64,000 bases of DNA from Rhodeus uyekii (GCA_037043235.1 JAWRVZ010000285.1:248001-312000); one strand, 5' to 3'; shown: positions 33,514 to 45,715, counted from the first letter of the stretch. Translations and numbers: made by a program. The notes: generated by a model not told the origin, from the sequence alone.

Positions 33514-33570
33514 CTGGATACTCATTGTGAGTCTCGCTTTGATGAATGTTTTTACATGGGATTGAGTCTA
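33514..33570 (-). promoter_or_regulatory. probable PKS 5'UTR exon and promoter
   Basis: A strong donor (GTAAGTT complement at 33507-33513) ends a short exon about 620 bp upstream of the coding start. Its last bases are ATGAGTATCCAG. Joined to the next exon (acceptor just before ATCATCAAATAA) this makes a seven-codon upstream reading frame that stops before the main ATG. A TATA-like AAATAAATA lies near 33575 on the minus strand. Exon 5' end and start site are inferred. Confidence 0.45.
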
Positions 33571-33704
33571 CTCAGTATTTATTTAGTTAAAGGAGGAGTA
33601 AAAAATTGCAATTTGTTAATGAGTTACCAGCTGCAATTACATTTTACACTTACAGACACCATGTGACATCCCAGAAGCTCATAACTAAATCCCCTCTTAT
33701 TTTT

Positions 33705-36040
33705 TAAAACATTTTTCCCTGAAGGAAGTCATAATTGTACAAATACAGTACAAGGATTAAACTTTGACATGATGGATTCCCTGTAAATTATTATTTGTTC
33801 CTGGACGAAAGAACAAAATAAAAAAGATCTCAAAACTTCACAGTTTGCATGTCTCCTTTGTCTGACACCTATTTCAGGTCTTGAAGTCCCTATGAGCAGA
33901 TCACCTGAGTCAGGTGTGTTTGATTAAGGAGACATGCAAACTGTGCAGTTTTGGGGGTACTTCAGGAACGTGCTTGAGAACCACTGATTTACAGTGTCCT
34001 ATTACATGCAGTAGTCAACCTTTGATTATATAAAATTGCATGTGGAAGTTATGCTATTAAATATGTGCTTTTTGATTTAGTTTAGCAAGGATTGTGAATC
34101 CCGATTAACCTTCATAAATTGTGTATAGCCAAATTAGTTTGAAAATGGAATGAAAATTATCCTGCCTACTTATTCACAAAAAACAATTGTCAGTCATGTC
34201 TTGTGTGTATTGTATTGTATCTATTGTAATTTCCTTCACCTGTGACGCCAGCTACTCCCCTTGTTAGTCTCGTCACATGTTCCCCGTTATATTGTGTATA
34301 AAAGCCCTCACGTGTTCCTTTGTCTTTGTCAGTTGTTGATAATGTTTAGTCGTGTGTGATGGTGCGCCGGGTTTCCTAGTTCTGGTCTGTTTTGCACAAG
34401 TGTGCCGTTTTGTTTTTATTTAAAGTTTATTAAAGAGTTTTCAGTTGAACCCTGCTTCTTCGTGTCGTTGTCATGCCAACATATGCATTACAACAAATTA
34501 TTAAATACAATTTTGTAAGATTTTTTTTGTTTAGAAAGACAATATGTGAGGCGGCATGAAAGACCCTGAATAATGCTATGACTTACACCTGAGAAGACAA
34601 TGAGCCGTATAATGAGCCTTTCAGTCAGAAATGTGAGAGGAAATTACAGCAAATAATGAGAGGACAAAATAAATATGTATAAAATATACTTAAACACATA
34701 AACTAGCTGAATTTTAACATTTTCCTCCAGAAATCATTCTAATATGATAATTTATTATCAGTGTTGGAAATTGCTGTGCTGCTTTTTTTAACCTATGATA
34801 ATGTTTTTCAGGATCCTTTGATGAATAAATGGATGATGAAAATTCAGCTTTGCGTCAAAACAAAAGTATAAAGTGCAATAATTTCCCTGAAGGAAGTTTT
34901 TATCTTAAAAATACAGAAAAAGGATTGAACTTTGACATGACGGATTCCCTGTAAATTATTACCTTTCCTTGGAAGAAAGAACAAAACAGACCTAAAAACC
35001 CCATAGTTTGCTTTGTCTAACATCCATTTCAGGTCTTGAAGTGTCTATGAGCCGATGACCTGAATCAGGTGTTTAATTAAGTAGATATGCAAACTTTGCA
35101 GTTTTACTTAAGGAACTTGGTTGAGAACCACTGATTTACAGTGTCCTATTACATGCAGTTGTCAACCTTTGATTATATAAAATTGTGTGTTAAAGTTCTG
35201 TTATTAAATATGTGTTATTTGACATTGTTTAGCTAGGATTGTGAATCCCAATTAACCTTCATACTTGGGCTTTACAGAGTTTTTGTTTCAAAATTAAATA
35301 AAAATAATCCTGCTTACTTATTCACATAAAACAACGTATTAATTAAAATTTTGTTAGACATTTTTTGTTTAGAAAGGCAATATGCTAGGAGACATGAATG
35401 ACCCTGAATAATGCTGTGACTTGCGCTTGAAAAGACAGTGAGCTGCGTAATACCTTGAGTCAGGTATATGTGAAGAAATTACAACAAAGAATGTGAGCAC
35501 AAAAGAAATGTGTATACATATTTTTGTAGCTTATTTAGAATATACTTAACCATATAAATGAGCTGAATTTATCAGCATAATTACTCTGCTCTTCAGTGCC
35601 AGATATTCCTCCAGAAATTATTCTAAAATGATTTATTATCAGTGTTGGAAATTGCTGTGTTGCTTTTTTTGCATCATATGATACTGGTTTTCAGAATTCT
35701 TTGAATAAATAATGGATGATGAAAATTCAGCTTTGCATCACAGAAATAAATTATATTTTATAGTATAGTGAAATAGAAAATCACTATTACAAAAAAGATC
35801 AAAAGTATAAAGTGCAATAATTTCCGTGAAGGAAGTCTTTATCTTAAAAAATATAGAAAAAGGATTAAACTTTGACATGATGGAATCCCTGTAAATTATT
35901 ACTTGTCCTTGGAAGAAAGACCTAAAAACTCCATAGTTTGGATGTTTCCTTTGTCTGACATCTGTTTCAGGTCTTGGATTCTCTGAGCAGATGACCTGAG
36001 TCAGGTGTGTTTGATTTAGGAGACATACAAAATGTACAGT
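33705..36040. repeat. three tandem copies of a roughly 0.9-1.0 kb unit
   Basis: The phrase CCCTGAAGGAAGT...GGATT(A/G)AACTTTGACATGA recurs at about 33718, 34885 and 35827. In each copy it is followed by CCCTGTAAATTATTA, CATTTCAGGTCTTG and CCTGA(G/A)TCAGGTG. Copies 1 and 2 also share ACCACTGATTTACAGTGTCC and GACCCTGAATAATGCT. Copy 1 contains a later solo LTR; copy 3 is cut short at the DIRS/hAT block near 36040. The unit has no coding capacity. Confidence 0.8.
34197..34493 (+). mobile_element. solo LTR
   Basis: Starts TGTCTTGTGTG and ends ...TGCCAACA, with a TATA box (TGTATAAAAGCCC near 34300) and a polyadenylation region. It is absent from the paralogous position of the neighbouring repeat copy, which gives an empty-site control. 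It shares its R/U5-like part with the block at 2231-2560. No internal retrotransposon sequence is adjacent. Confidence 0.6.
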
Positions 36041-37470
36041 TCCCTTTCAAGGGAAAGCACTAAGGCAGGGGTCTCCAAACTTTTCAGCCCGAGGGCCGCA
36101 TTAACTTTCAAACAGCAGTTCGGGGCCGACTACACACTCGAGGTCCAAATAAAAAATAATCAAAACATGGATGTTGTTTTAAATTATTTATTTAATATTA
36201 TTTTATTGTTATTACTTGATAACACATTGATACACTACACATGGACACCTGTATTAGTGAGAATGGTTAAAATGGTCTCCGTTTACTATCGTAACCTCGG
36301 TTATTTTTCCATATTTTTCCCTTTGGAGAAGTGTGAAGGAAATATTCTGACACAATTGTCGCGCTTATGATATTTATACTGTCTGTCTGCCAGATCCGCA
36401 TCGCACTACAATTGGCCAGTTGTCAACTGGCGTTATCCTATAAGGTTTCGGAAACGTGAAGGGGAGGAGTTCCCAAATGCATTTCATTGCAACATCTCGT
36501 TCCCACACTAGAAAGGGAGCGCAGTAATGTGCGCTTCTATTTTAATTTGGTGAAAACATAACGTCCACGTTAGCGGCGCCTGATCTTGGCAGGATACACG
36601 TACATTTATGTATTTTTTTCCAGAGACAAAAAGGTCTCCGCTGGCCGGATGAGAGGGCTTCGGGCCGTAGTTTGGAGACCCCTGCACTAAGGGAATGCCT
36701 CTGCGTGAACGTGTCATGAAGCATGTGTGCAATCTAACCAGTCGCATAACAAGTGACGCAGTAAGCAGGTGACGTCATGAACCAAGAATCTATAAATGTC
36801 TTCAGTAGTGCTGTATGTGAACTGTCTGTCATATTTACTGTTGTTTGTCTAACAACTAAAACTGAGATTTGTACATATAATGGTGAGCAAAGAGCAATAC
36901 GGGTATTGAATGTGTTCATCCGTGCCCTCGCTACAAAATTACGGGTGGGTATACACATGTGCTTTGTGTTGTTTGTTGGGGAGCAGAGTACGCATAGTCA
37001 GTGTTTGAGGGTGTTGAGTGTTTGGCTGTGTACACTGCAACAGCTACTGCTGAAAACCTTCTGCTCCCGCCTAGTGCTCTTTGACCAGAACGCTCTGGCT
37101 TGCGGTCCTCATGGTTCTGTTCCCGCTGCAGCTGAGGCTCAGCGTCGCTCTACAACCTGGGGATCGCAAATGGATCTGTTGGAGGGGTTTGAGACGGGGG
37201 CTGCCCTATCTCCACCCGTAGCCATTTGATCTAGCACCTTCTCTCAGGTTGGAGGTTGGTTCCTTCTGCATTAGGAGAAGTACCGGCGCTGCAACAATCC
37301 AGTTCTGAACAAAGAAGGGGTTGGATGTTGTCAGCGTCAAAGCTGAAGATGATTCACCACCTCACTTTCCAAATTGCCAACCCCCAAAAAAACACACACA
37401 CAAAAAGAAAAACTGCTCGACCCAGGACTCGGGTGCCACTGATGCTCAGTGAAGATCTAGATGTTTAAAG
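36030..37470 (+). mobile_element. DIRS-type 5' fragment (terminus plus gag-like region)
   Basis: Starts with a DIRS-like terminus (GTTCCCTTTCAAGGGA, about 36038-36053) and includes a TATA-like CTATAAATG near 36790. Around 37080-37230 the plus strand encodes ...NALACGPHG...RSTTWGSQMDLLEGFETG..LSPP, which fits the gag-like first ORF of fish DIRS elements as I remember it. A hAT element is inserted at 36066. The rest of the element is displaced by the Tc1 element that follows. Confidence 0.45.
36066..36684. mobile_element. non-autonomous hAT element carrying DIRS sequence
   Basis: Termini CAGGGGTCTCCAAAC and GTTTGGAGACCCCTG with a perfect 8-bp target duplication CACTAAGG (36058-36065, 36685-36692). 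Its interior (about 36270-36500) is not hAT: it matches the complement of the DIRS terminal/promoter region at 12770-13020 (ATTGGCCAGTTGTCAACTGG, GGCGTTATCCTATAAGG). Confidence 0.85.
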
Positions 37471-37489
37471 CTATGATAAACACAAACAT

Positions 37490-38372
37490 GCAGTCATGGG
37501 CAAAATTGTTGCCACCCCTTTATTGCTCACAAAATAGTATTGCATTAGCATGTTTTGCTGTACACGGTGTTTATTGTGTGTATTGGAACAAAACAAAAAA
37601 GAGGAAGAAATGCTCATTTGAAAATTTCACACAAAACTCACACCACACCTTTGGAAAAAATAACTGAAATCAATTGCTTCCTATAACCATCAGTAACATC
37701 TTTACACCTCTCAGAATTTTGCAAACTGCTCCAGATCTCTCATATTGGAAGGGCACCTTTTCCCAAAAGCAATTTAAGATCTCTCCACAGGTGATCAATG
37801 GGATTTAGGTCGGGACTCATTGTTGGTCTTTGTTGCCATCCATTTCTGGGTGCTTTTTAAAGTATGTTTGGGGTTATTGTCCTGCTGGAAGACCCCCACG
37901 ATCTTGGATGCAAACCCAGCTTTCTGACACTCGGCCCTACCTTGTGTCCCAAAATCATCTGGTAATCCTCATATTTCATGATGCCTTACACACAGTCAAG
38001 GCACCCAGTGCCAGTGGCAGCAAAACAACTCCAAAACATCTTTGATCCTCCACCATATTTGACTGTAGGTACTGTGTTCTCTTCTTTGTAGGCCTCATTG
38101 CGTTTTTGGTCTTGCTTTACCAAAAAGCTCTATCTTGGTCTCATCTGTTCACAAGACATTTACCCAGAAGGATTTTGGCTTACTCAAGTACATTTTAGGA
38201 AACTTTTTTTTTATGTCTCTGTGCCAGCAGTGGGTCCTCCTGGGTCTCCTGCCGTTGCGTTTCATTTCATTCAAATGTCGACAGATAGTTCACTGATGCA
38301 CCTTGAGCCTCCAGGACAGTTTGAATTTCTTTGGAACTTGTTTGGTGCTGCTTAACCACCATCCGGTCTATC
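37490..38372 (-). mobile_element. Tc1-like element, copy A (truncated)
   Basis: Starts at a terminus containing GTCATGGGCAAAATTGTTGCC; the minus strand holds broken Tc1 transposase. It matches 43404-44140 of copy B and is cut at the deletion breakpoint, losing its N-terminal coding part and right terminus. Confidence 0.75.
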
Positions 38373-40002
38373 CTGTGTCTATCACACCGGCTTCCCTATA
38401 AGTTTCTGCTAAGCGAATCTCAACTGGTTTATCAACTTCAGTCTTCTGCCAGCAGGAGATCATAATGAACATGTCGTCAACGCCAACACCTGGAGAAACA
38501 CAGAAAGCCTGTGAATATTAGTTGAGACACCTACTAGAGGATGAAATGAATGACGTTTACCGAGAATCAGAAAGGGCGCTGAGGCCACGGTCATGGCAAA
38601 CGGCATCCCGCAGAACAGCAGCAGTCCGAAGCTGGCCAACACAGCCAAACCCGCAGAGACCACCCAGACCTTAGTCCTGACACAGTCTAACCTGCGGAGA
38701 AATACGTGATAGATAAGCTCATTTGGCTTGACTTTGGCACAAATTTAATCTTTAATGCTTTGTAATACCTCATACAAGACAGAACTGAAATGTTTATGGC
38801 CAAGAAATACGTAATCGAGAAAAGGGGGATCACAGAGTCTGAATTGGTCTCGAACTCATTCTGTCTTGATATTGATGTGAAGTAAGACACTCGAACCTGT
38901 AGAAATTAAACAGAAAAAACTGTTCAGTTTAGTTACTTTATATATGATTGTGCTGCTTTCTCTTTCTCGCACAGGGAAGAATAATTATGGCTAGTTATGA
39001 AAGATTTGGAGAAACATTAGGCAAATGTACATGCATACATGCGGTTCATTTTCTCAAATGGGTTTTGGTGCTTGAGTTACAGTTGCTGGAGGTCATTTGA
39101 TTAATGTTGAAATAAAAGTATCTAAACAGAGCAGCTTAACTTTATATTCACAAGAACTCAAATCACTAGACTAAATCAGAATCAAAAGAAAAAACATGAC
39201 TATGGACAAAGAACCAAAATGAACAGAGGTTACCAATCCAGGAGTACATCCTTGATGAAAGACGTACCAAACAATTAATATCCAAGGAAACTAACAGAAA
39301 GTAATGAAACTAAACATGTCACAAACCCACCCTAAACTGAAGAGATAACTGTGACAAATATTATATGGGGTGTATGTTATTACAAATATTGGTCATTAGG
39401 AAATAATTAAGTCAAACTTACCGTTTTTTGGTCTCTATGGTTTGAGAAGAATTCTATAAATTCATCAAGCCATTTAGTGGTTTCCTTTAACAACTTCTCG
39501 TCTAGGAAATAAAAAAGCCTGACTGCTTTTGCACTGGTCAGCACTGAGCTATTCAGCTCTACACCACCAATACTCGTTCCCAAAAACATGTCGTTATTCA
39601 TCGGATATGTTATGTTTGAAGAAACAATTGTAGTAGCATTGTAATTTATAATGTCTAAAATTGCATTTGAGATGCACCTTCCCTTTGCCTTTGCACAGAG
39701 GTTTTCAAAAGTTTGTCCCGTATTTATACTTTTCACTTGTTTGTCCAGGTCAATAATGTCACTAAAAGCTGCTTCAGTTAATATATTTTCTCCATGGAGA
39801 CCTGTGATGATCAAAGAGGCGTAAGTGCCATCAGACGAAAGCCGTAGCTGAGAAAACTCTTCAGTTTTTGGGAAATTTTCCACCACAATTTTCCTCTCTG
39901 ACTTGGCAGGTCCATTGACAGGCGTAAACTATTCTTCAATATCATTTGCCTCCCTCTCCTGAAGAAAGATAAAACCAGCTCCAAGTGCAGCAGCCACATA
40001 TA

Positions 40003-41551
40003 CAGGGAGTGCAGAATTATTAGGCAAATGAGTATTTTGACCACATCATCCTCGTTATGCATGTTGTCTTACTCCAAGCTGTATAGGCTGGAAAGCCTAC
40101 TACCAATTAAGCATATTAGGTGATGTGCATCTCTGTAATGAGAAGGGGTGTGGTCTAATGACATCAACACCCTATATCAGGTGTGCATAATTATTAGGCA
40201 ACTTCCTTTCCTTTGGCAAAATGGGTCAAAAGAAGGACTTGACAGGCTCAGAAAAGTCAAAAATAGTGAGATATATTGCAGAGGGATGCAGCAGTCTTAA
40301 AATAGCCAAGCTTCTGAAGCGTGATCATCGAACAATCAAGCGTTTCATTCAAAATAGTCAACAGGGTCGCAAGAAGCGTGCGGAAAAACCAAGGCCCAAA
40401 TAACTGCCCGTGAACTGAGAAAAGTCAAGCGTGCAGCTGCCAAGATGCCACTTGCCACCAGTTTGGCCATATTTCAGAGCTGCAACATCACTGGAGTGCC
40501 CAAAAGCACAAGGTGTGCAATACTCAGAGACATGGCCAAGGTAAGAAAGGCAGAAAGTCGACCACCACTGAACAAGACACACAAGCTGAAACGTCAAGAC
40601 TGGGCCAAGAAATATCTCAAGACTGATTTTTCTAAGGTTTTATGGACTGATGAAATGAGAGTGAGTCTTGATGGGCCCGTGGCTGGATTGGTAAAGGGCA
40701 GAGAGCTCCAGTCCGACTCAGACGCCAGCAAGGTGGAGGTGGAGTACTGGTTTGGGCTGGTATCATCAAAGATGAGCTTGTGGGGCCTTTTCGGGTTGAG
40801 GATGGAGTCAAGCTCAACTCCCAGTCCTACTGCCAGTTTCTGGAAGACACCTTCTTCAAGCAGTGGTACAGGAAGAAGTCTGCATCCTTCAAGAAAAACA
40901 TGATTTTCATGCAGGACAATGCTCCATCACACGCGTCCAAGTACTCCACAGCGTGGCTGGCAAGAAAGGGTATAAAAGAAGAAAATCTAATGATATGGCC
41001 TCCTTGTTCACCTGATCTGAACCCCATTGAGAACCTGTGGTCCATCATCAAATGTGCGATTTACAAGGAGGGAAAACAGTACACCTCTCTGAACAGTGTC
41101 TGGGAGGCTGTGGTTGCTGCTGCACGCAATGTTGATGGTGAACAGATCAAAACACTGACAGAATCCATGGATGGCAGGCTTTTGAGTGTCCTTGCAAAGA
41201 AAGGTGGCTATATTGGTCACTGATTTGTTTTTGTTTGGTTTTTGAATGTCAGAAATGTATATTTGTGAATGTTGAGATGTTATATTGGTTTCACTGGTAA
41301 AAATAAATAATTGAAATGGGTATAAATTTGTTTTTTGTTAAGTTGCCTAATAATTATGCACAGTAATAGTCACCTGCACACACAGATATCCCCCTAAAAT
41401 AGCTAAAACTAAAAACTACTTAAAATATTGATACAAAAATATTCAGCTTTGATATTAATGAGTTTTTTGTGTTCAGTGAGAACATGGTTGTTGTTCAATA
41501 ATAAAATTAATCCTCAAAAATACAACTTGCCTAATAATTCTGCACTCCCTG
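40003..41551 (+). mobile_element. Tc1/mariner element of DD37E type
   Basis: 1549 bp with inverted ends CAGGGAGTGCAGAATTATTA and its complement, TA duplicated at 40001-40002 and 41552-41553, and additional internal copies of ATAATTATTAGGCAAC/GTTGCCTAATAATTATG near both ends. It sits inside copy A exon 1 of the ptchd3-like pseudogene; the empty site is visible in copy B near 50044. Confidence 0.92.
40221..41223 (+). pseudogene. Tc1/mariner transposase, frame-shifted
   Basis: Transposase that would cut and paste the surrounding element at TA. Three successive reading frames: 40221-40403 (N-terminal helix-turn-helix, GSEKSKIVRYIAEG...IAKLLKRDHRTIKRFI), about 40400-40760 (ITARELRK...WAKKYLKTDFSKVLWTDEM, first catalytic Asp) and 40760-41223 (MQDNAPSHAS second Asp; SPDLNPIENLW third acidic residue). 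Thirty-seven residues lie between the second Asp and the Glu, i.e. DD37E rather than the DD34E of ordinary Tc1. At least two frameshifts, near 40395 and 40755, inactivate it, but the protein is otherwise well preserved. Confidence 0.88.
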
Positions 41552-43389
41552 TAAAGATATTACAAGAAACACACATGGATGTCTACCAACAACACAACCA
41601 AATTTTTCAAAGACCTGAGACAGAGGCCTTTCAACGCAGTCTGTTTTACATCTCGCCATCCTCTAATAAACTTAAGCAGCTTGCAGTGAATCTCTTGATG
41701 TTTTGCACAGCTCAAGTAACATCCTCCATCTGCAGTGACTCATTGTTGTCATAATGTACTTATAGTCTGAGTTGAACGTGAACAACTGTCTGTCACTCAT
41801 TAACAGCATGATGTTACTCACTAACAAACTTCCTTGTTTGGAGGGATTTTTGATGCTTCCTTGTGTCAGTTCCAGAAATTGAATGCTTTACTAAGGGGCC
41901 ACTTTTAACCTTTTCGCATGTAAGTTTATAATATTTTCACTGATCCTCAACGTGAGTTTTTTTTAAGCGACCGTCATTTTAGAACGTTTCCCGTTATTGT
42001 TTCCATGACGACGCATCATGCTTGTCACGTGACACACTGATGCCACAAAAGTGCTGTAGGACAAATGTAATCTATTTTAGTAGTTTATTTTTTATTCAAA
42101 ATATTCACCATTTTGTCAGTTTATAATTAAATGGATTGTTATATCCACTTTAATAAACATCGGTGTGTATTTTTCAAACTGTAAAAAAATGAGTATTTAA
42201 ATGTTTGAAACCTAAAATAAACTTTATGTGGTTGAAAACACTTAATTGTGATATATGACAAACTCTGAGCGCGTCTGTCTCTGGATCAGCGACAGATCAC
42301 AAGCGCGCAAAAACACATTTGAATTGAGCAGTTGATCATGTGATGCACTGAACGTTTTAATCGCACTGGTGGGATCGATCAATCAAAGGATTAAGGGACC
42401 ATAATAAATGCCAAACTTCAAAGAAATGATTGACTATGACACCTCAGGAATTCCTCCATCCTAAAATTTGATAGAAGTCAAAACCACCACTAGATTCACT
42501 TCTACACTTAGAGCAGGAGGAATGGGTGCAGTATAAAAGATAAAGTGTTTTATCTCATGATGTAAATTCAGTTACAATGCAAATATATATATATACATTT
42601 TTTTTTAATCAACATCCTATCATCCACCTAAGTGTCAAGGCATCAAGAATCTGACAACTGGTTCTAACACAAAAAAAACCTTATAGAAAGGAATGTTTAA
42701 AATGAATAGGATTAACATTGCCTGATGGGCCTGATGCTCCCTGGCACTTTATCCCAAATTTTACGTTTGACATTTGTGAGGGTGTGATTTTTTTTTTTGT
42801 TACTCGTAACTAAATGTAAGACATCATGGAAGCTTCAAAGAACTCTTTACCATATATATATTTGCATTGTCTGAAATAATCAACATGTTTTCCATACAAA
42901 CAGAGCTGTATTTAAAATGAAATGTGTTGATAAGAATTTTATTTTCATTTTAAACTTCCAATTAGTTGAGAAAAAATGTACTAATGATTTAAATGTGTGT
43001 TACATGTAATCACTTCTGCAGCATTGGGATAAAGTTTTAGCTTTTCAGACCACCCTAGCGACAAATTTTCCAAAAAGCGACTAGCGACAAATCTAGCGAC
43101 TTTATCTGGAGTTATTGGCGACTTTCGGAAGTGAAAGCACATATCGTTCTTACTCTTCTCAATGAGCATCGAGCATCGGTTCCTTCTGCTTTAGTACAGG
43201 CTCTGCAACAATCCAGTTCTGAACAAAGAAGGATGTTGTCAGCGTCAAAGCTGAAGATGATTCACCACCTCACTTTCCAAATTGCCCCCCCCCCCCGCCC
43301 CAAAAAAAAACAACCCACACACACAAAATGAAAAACGGCTCGACCCAGGACTCGGGTGCCACTGATGCTCAGTGAAGATCTAGATGTTT

Positions 43390-44480
43390 GCTCATTGCTC
43401 ACAAAATAGTATTGCAATAGCATGTTTTGCTGTACACAGTGTTTATTGTGTGTATTGGAACAAAACAAAAAAAAAAAAATAGGAAGAAAAGCTCATTTGA
43501 AAATTTCACACAAAACTCACACCACACCTTTGGAAAAAATAACTGAAATCAATTGCTTCCTATATCCATCAATAACCTCTTTACCCCTCTCACCCAGAAT
43601 TTTGCACCACTCTTTCTGGGTGCTTTTTTTAAGTATGTTTGGGGTTATTGTCCTGCTGGAAGACCCACAATCTTGGACGCAAACCCAGCTTTCTGACACT
43701 CGGCCCTACCTTGTGTCCCAAAATCATCTGGTAATCCTCATATTTCATGATGCCTTACACACAGTCAAGGCACCCAGTGCCAGTGGCAGCAAAACAACTC
43801 CAAAACATCTTTGAACCTCCACCATATTTGACTGTAGGTACTGTGTTCTCTTCTTTGTAGGCCTCATTGCGTTTTTGGTCTTGCTTTACCAAAAAGCTCT
43901 ATCTTGGTCTCATCTGTTCACAAGACATTTACCCAGAAGGATTTTGGCTTACTCAAGTACATTTTAGGAAACTTTTTTTTATGTCTCTGTGCCAGCAGTG
44001 GGTCCTCCTGGGTCTCCTGCCGTTGCGTTTCATTTCATTCAAATGTTGACAGATAGTTCACTGATGCACCCTGAGCCTCCAGGACAGTTTGAATTTCTTT
44101 GGAACTTGTTTGGTGCTGCTTAACCACCATCCGGTTTATCCTGTGTTGCAACCTTTCATACATTTGTCTATTTCGTCCACGTCCAGGGAGATTAGCTACA
44201 GTGCCATGGGTTGCAAACTTTTTGATAATGTTGTGCACTCTGGAAAAATGTACATCTAGATCTCTGGTTGTAACCATGAGATTGTTGATATTTTTCAGTC
44301 CTCAGACAATTCTCTTCTCTTTCTATTGTCCATGCTTAGTGTGGCACACACAGATTGTCAACTTGTCAGCTTGAAACAATCTTATGTATACACAATTTTG
44401 AAAGGGTACCAATAATTGTGTCCAGCCCATTTTTGGAGTTTTGTGTAAAATTGTCAAAAATAAGATCCTATCCTTCGCCC
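43390..44480 (-). mobile_element. Tc1-like element, copy B
   Basis: The minus-strand N-terminal transposase part is readable at 44070-44277 (VHNIIKKFATHGTVANLPGRGR, a Tc1 helix-turn-helix and GRGR). The right terminus is near 44402-44460 (GGTACCAATAATTGTGTCC). The left terminus seen in copy A was lost. Coding sequence is frame-broken. Confidence 0.75.
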
Positions 44481-44499
44481 GATGAGTTCAGTTTCTTTA

Positions 44500-44945
44500 C
44501 AGTGTCTTAACACGCTATGTGGTTCCTTCCTCCCAGGGACAAGCGCTGGCACTACAACTATCCAGTTCTGAGGATCTGGATATTTGCATCAAGCCTGGAC
44601 GTGAGGAGCTGTATATATAGCTATATTTAGTTCAGGTTAGAGACAGGCTTTCCTCCTCTCTTTTCCCATCACTCAGCTCTAGCGGCTCTCTCCCAGGTTT
44701 GGAATTACGTTCTGCAGTTAATTTCAGCTCCTCACACTGTGTCAAAAATTAAATAAATACATAAAGACCTGATGGTCATTATCGTCAGGTCCTTGAGGGC
44801 AGTCCCCACCTCAGCTGGCCGTTCTGCTCACCTTGCCACCTTGTGAACTTCAGGGAAAAGAGGTCCTCAGCGAGTGCTCGTCTCAGTGTCCACCCCGAAA
44901 CATAGCAGCACCGGGATGCTCGCCTGACTGTGACAGAGTCACTTC
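44500..44945 (+). mobile_element. possible continuation of the DIRS fragment
   Basis: Resumes sequence seen left of the Tc1 element (GGTTCCTTC...GCACTACAACTATCCAGTTCTGA compared with 37256-37310) and then a GC-richer stretch with remnants of coding (EELYI..., SSLFPSLSSS). It would be the far side of a DIRS copy split by Tc1. Assignment is weak. Confidence 0.3.
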
Positions 44946-45479
44946 AGGGCATTTTATTTATATAAATATATATACCCTAAAGTGTTAGTAAAATGAATAT
45001 CATGCTGTGATCATCATATAACAGTTAGGAAAAAACATCTTATGTGTAATATTATATTAGATCCGTGAACTAGGTTTTAATATATACTAATAAACCTGTG
45101 TCTATTTGTATCAATAATGTTAATCAAACAACAAAAGAAAAGAAAAAAGTTCTTGATCAAACAACTTTTATAATAATTAGTTTTATTTGTAATAAATAAC
45201 ACTAAAGTGTAAAGAAGAACTTTTACTTTTAAAAAACCTTTTAAAAGCAATTCAGTGTAATAGGTTACCAAATCTTTATACTGTAACCATAGCTTAATCA
45301 CTTATTATACCTTTAATCCCTTCGCATATGCATACGCATCTTAAGATAACTAATAATAATAATATAACAATATAATTTAGTTTAATATATTTAATCTTAA
45401 ATATATTTCATCATATACAATTAAAGAGTTAGAAATGCTGTCATGGCTTCAGCTCCAAGATTACTCTGAATAACATCCG

Positions 45480-45715
45480 TCAGGATGTTGAACAGTAGTG
45501 TATTAATTGTGATCACTGTGTGGTTACCAAAGCCTTACACCCTAAAGTTTGGAAAACCACGGGACATTTGATGGATTCAAGGCCTTTGGAAATTCTTGCA
45601 ACTGACTTTACACTATACAGCAAGCAAGTAAAAGCTGCGAGAACATGCTTGTAGTTACTGATGTTTTTACCCAAGCCTACCCAACTAGGGATCATCTCAT
45701 CCTGATGCTTCTGTG
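45480..45715 (+). mobile_element. Ty3/gypsy integrase relic
   Basis: Plus-strand fragment reading CDHCVVTKALHPKVW...GHLMDSRPLEILATDFTLYSKQ, i.e. the CxxC half of the integrase zinc finger and the catalytic D of the core. After a frameshift it continues ENMLVVTDVFTQAYPTRDH with the second motif region. Isolated, with no LTRs or RT nearby. Confidence 0.65.

Larger units (their letters stand above)
38377..41659 (-). pseudogene. ptchd3-like pseudogene (copy A)
   Basis: Paralogue of the intact gene at 46927-50152. The start codon is at 41659 (exon 1, 39422-41659, split by a transposon at 40003-41551), exon 2 is 38769-38896, exon 3 is 38561-38691 with a 15-nt in-frame deletion, and only the first 113 nt of exon 4 remain (38377-38489). 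An in-frame TAG at 39929-39931 replaces the Gln codon of the DIED-Q-FTP stretch. About 1.5 kb of exon 4, encoding the sterol-sensing-like and later membrane segments, is deleted and joined to a Tc1 fragment. It cannot make a Patched-type protein. Confidence 0.9.
37255..43042. repeat. tandem segmental duplication, copy A
   Basis: Matches 43176-51550 nearly base for base over long stretches: Tc1 remnant, ptchd3 exons 1-3, introns and about 1.4 kb of 5' flank. Relative to copy B it lacks about 4.3 kb (equivalent of about 44140-48465), the breakpoint being near 38371-38377. It has an extra 1549-bp transposon. The two copies end at the same phrase GGGATAAAGTTTTAGCTT (43025-43042 and 51535-51552). 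Confidence 0.85.

Noticed and set aside
36777..37229. A 150-residue host gene
   Set aside because: It starts inside a DIRS-like terminus region, and its C-terminal part resembles DIRS gag; no splice or conservation support.
40358..40597. Minus-strand frames inside the DD37E element
   Set aside because: They are antisense to transposase.
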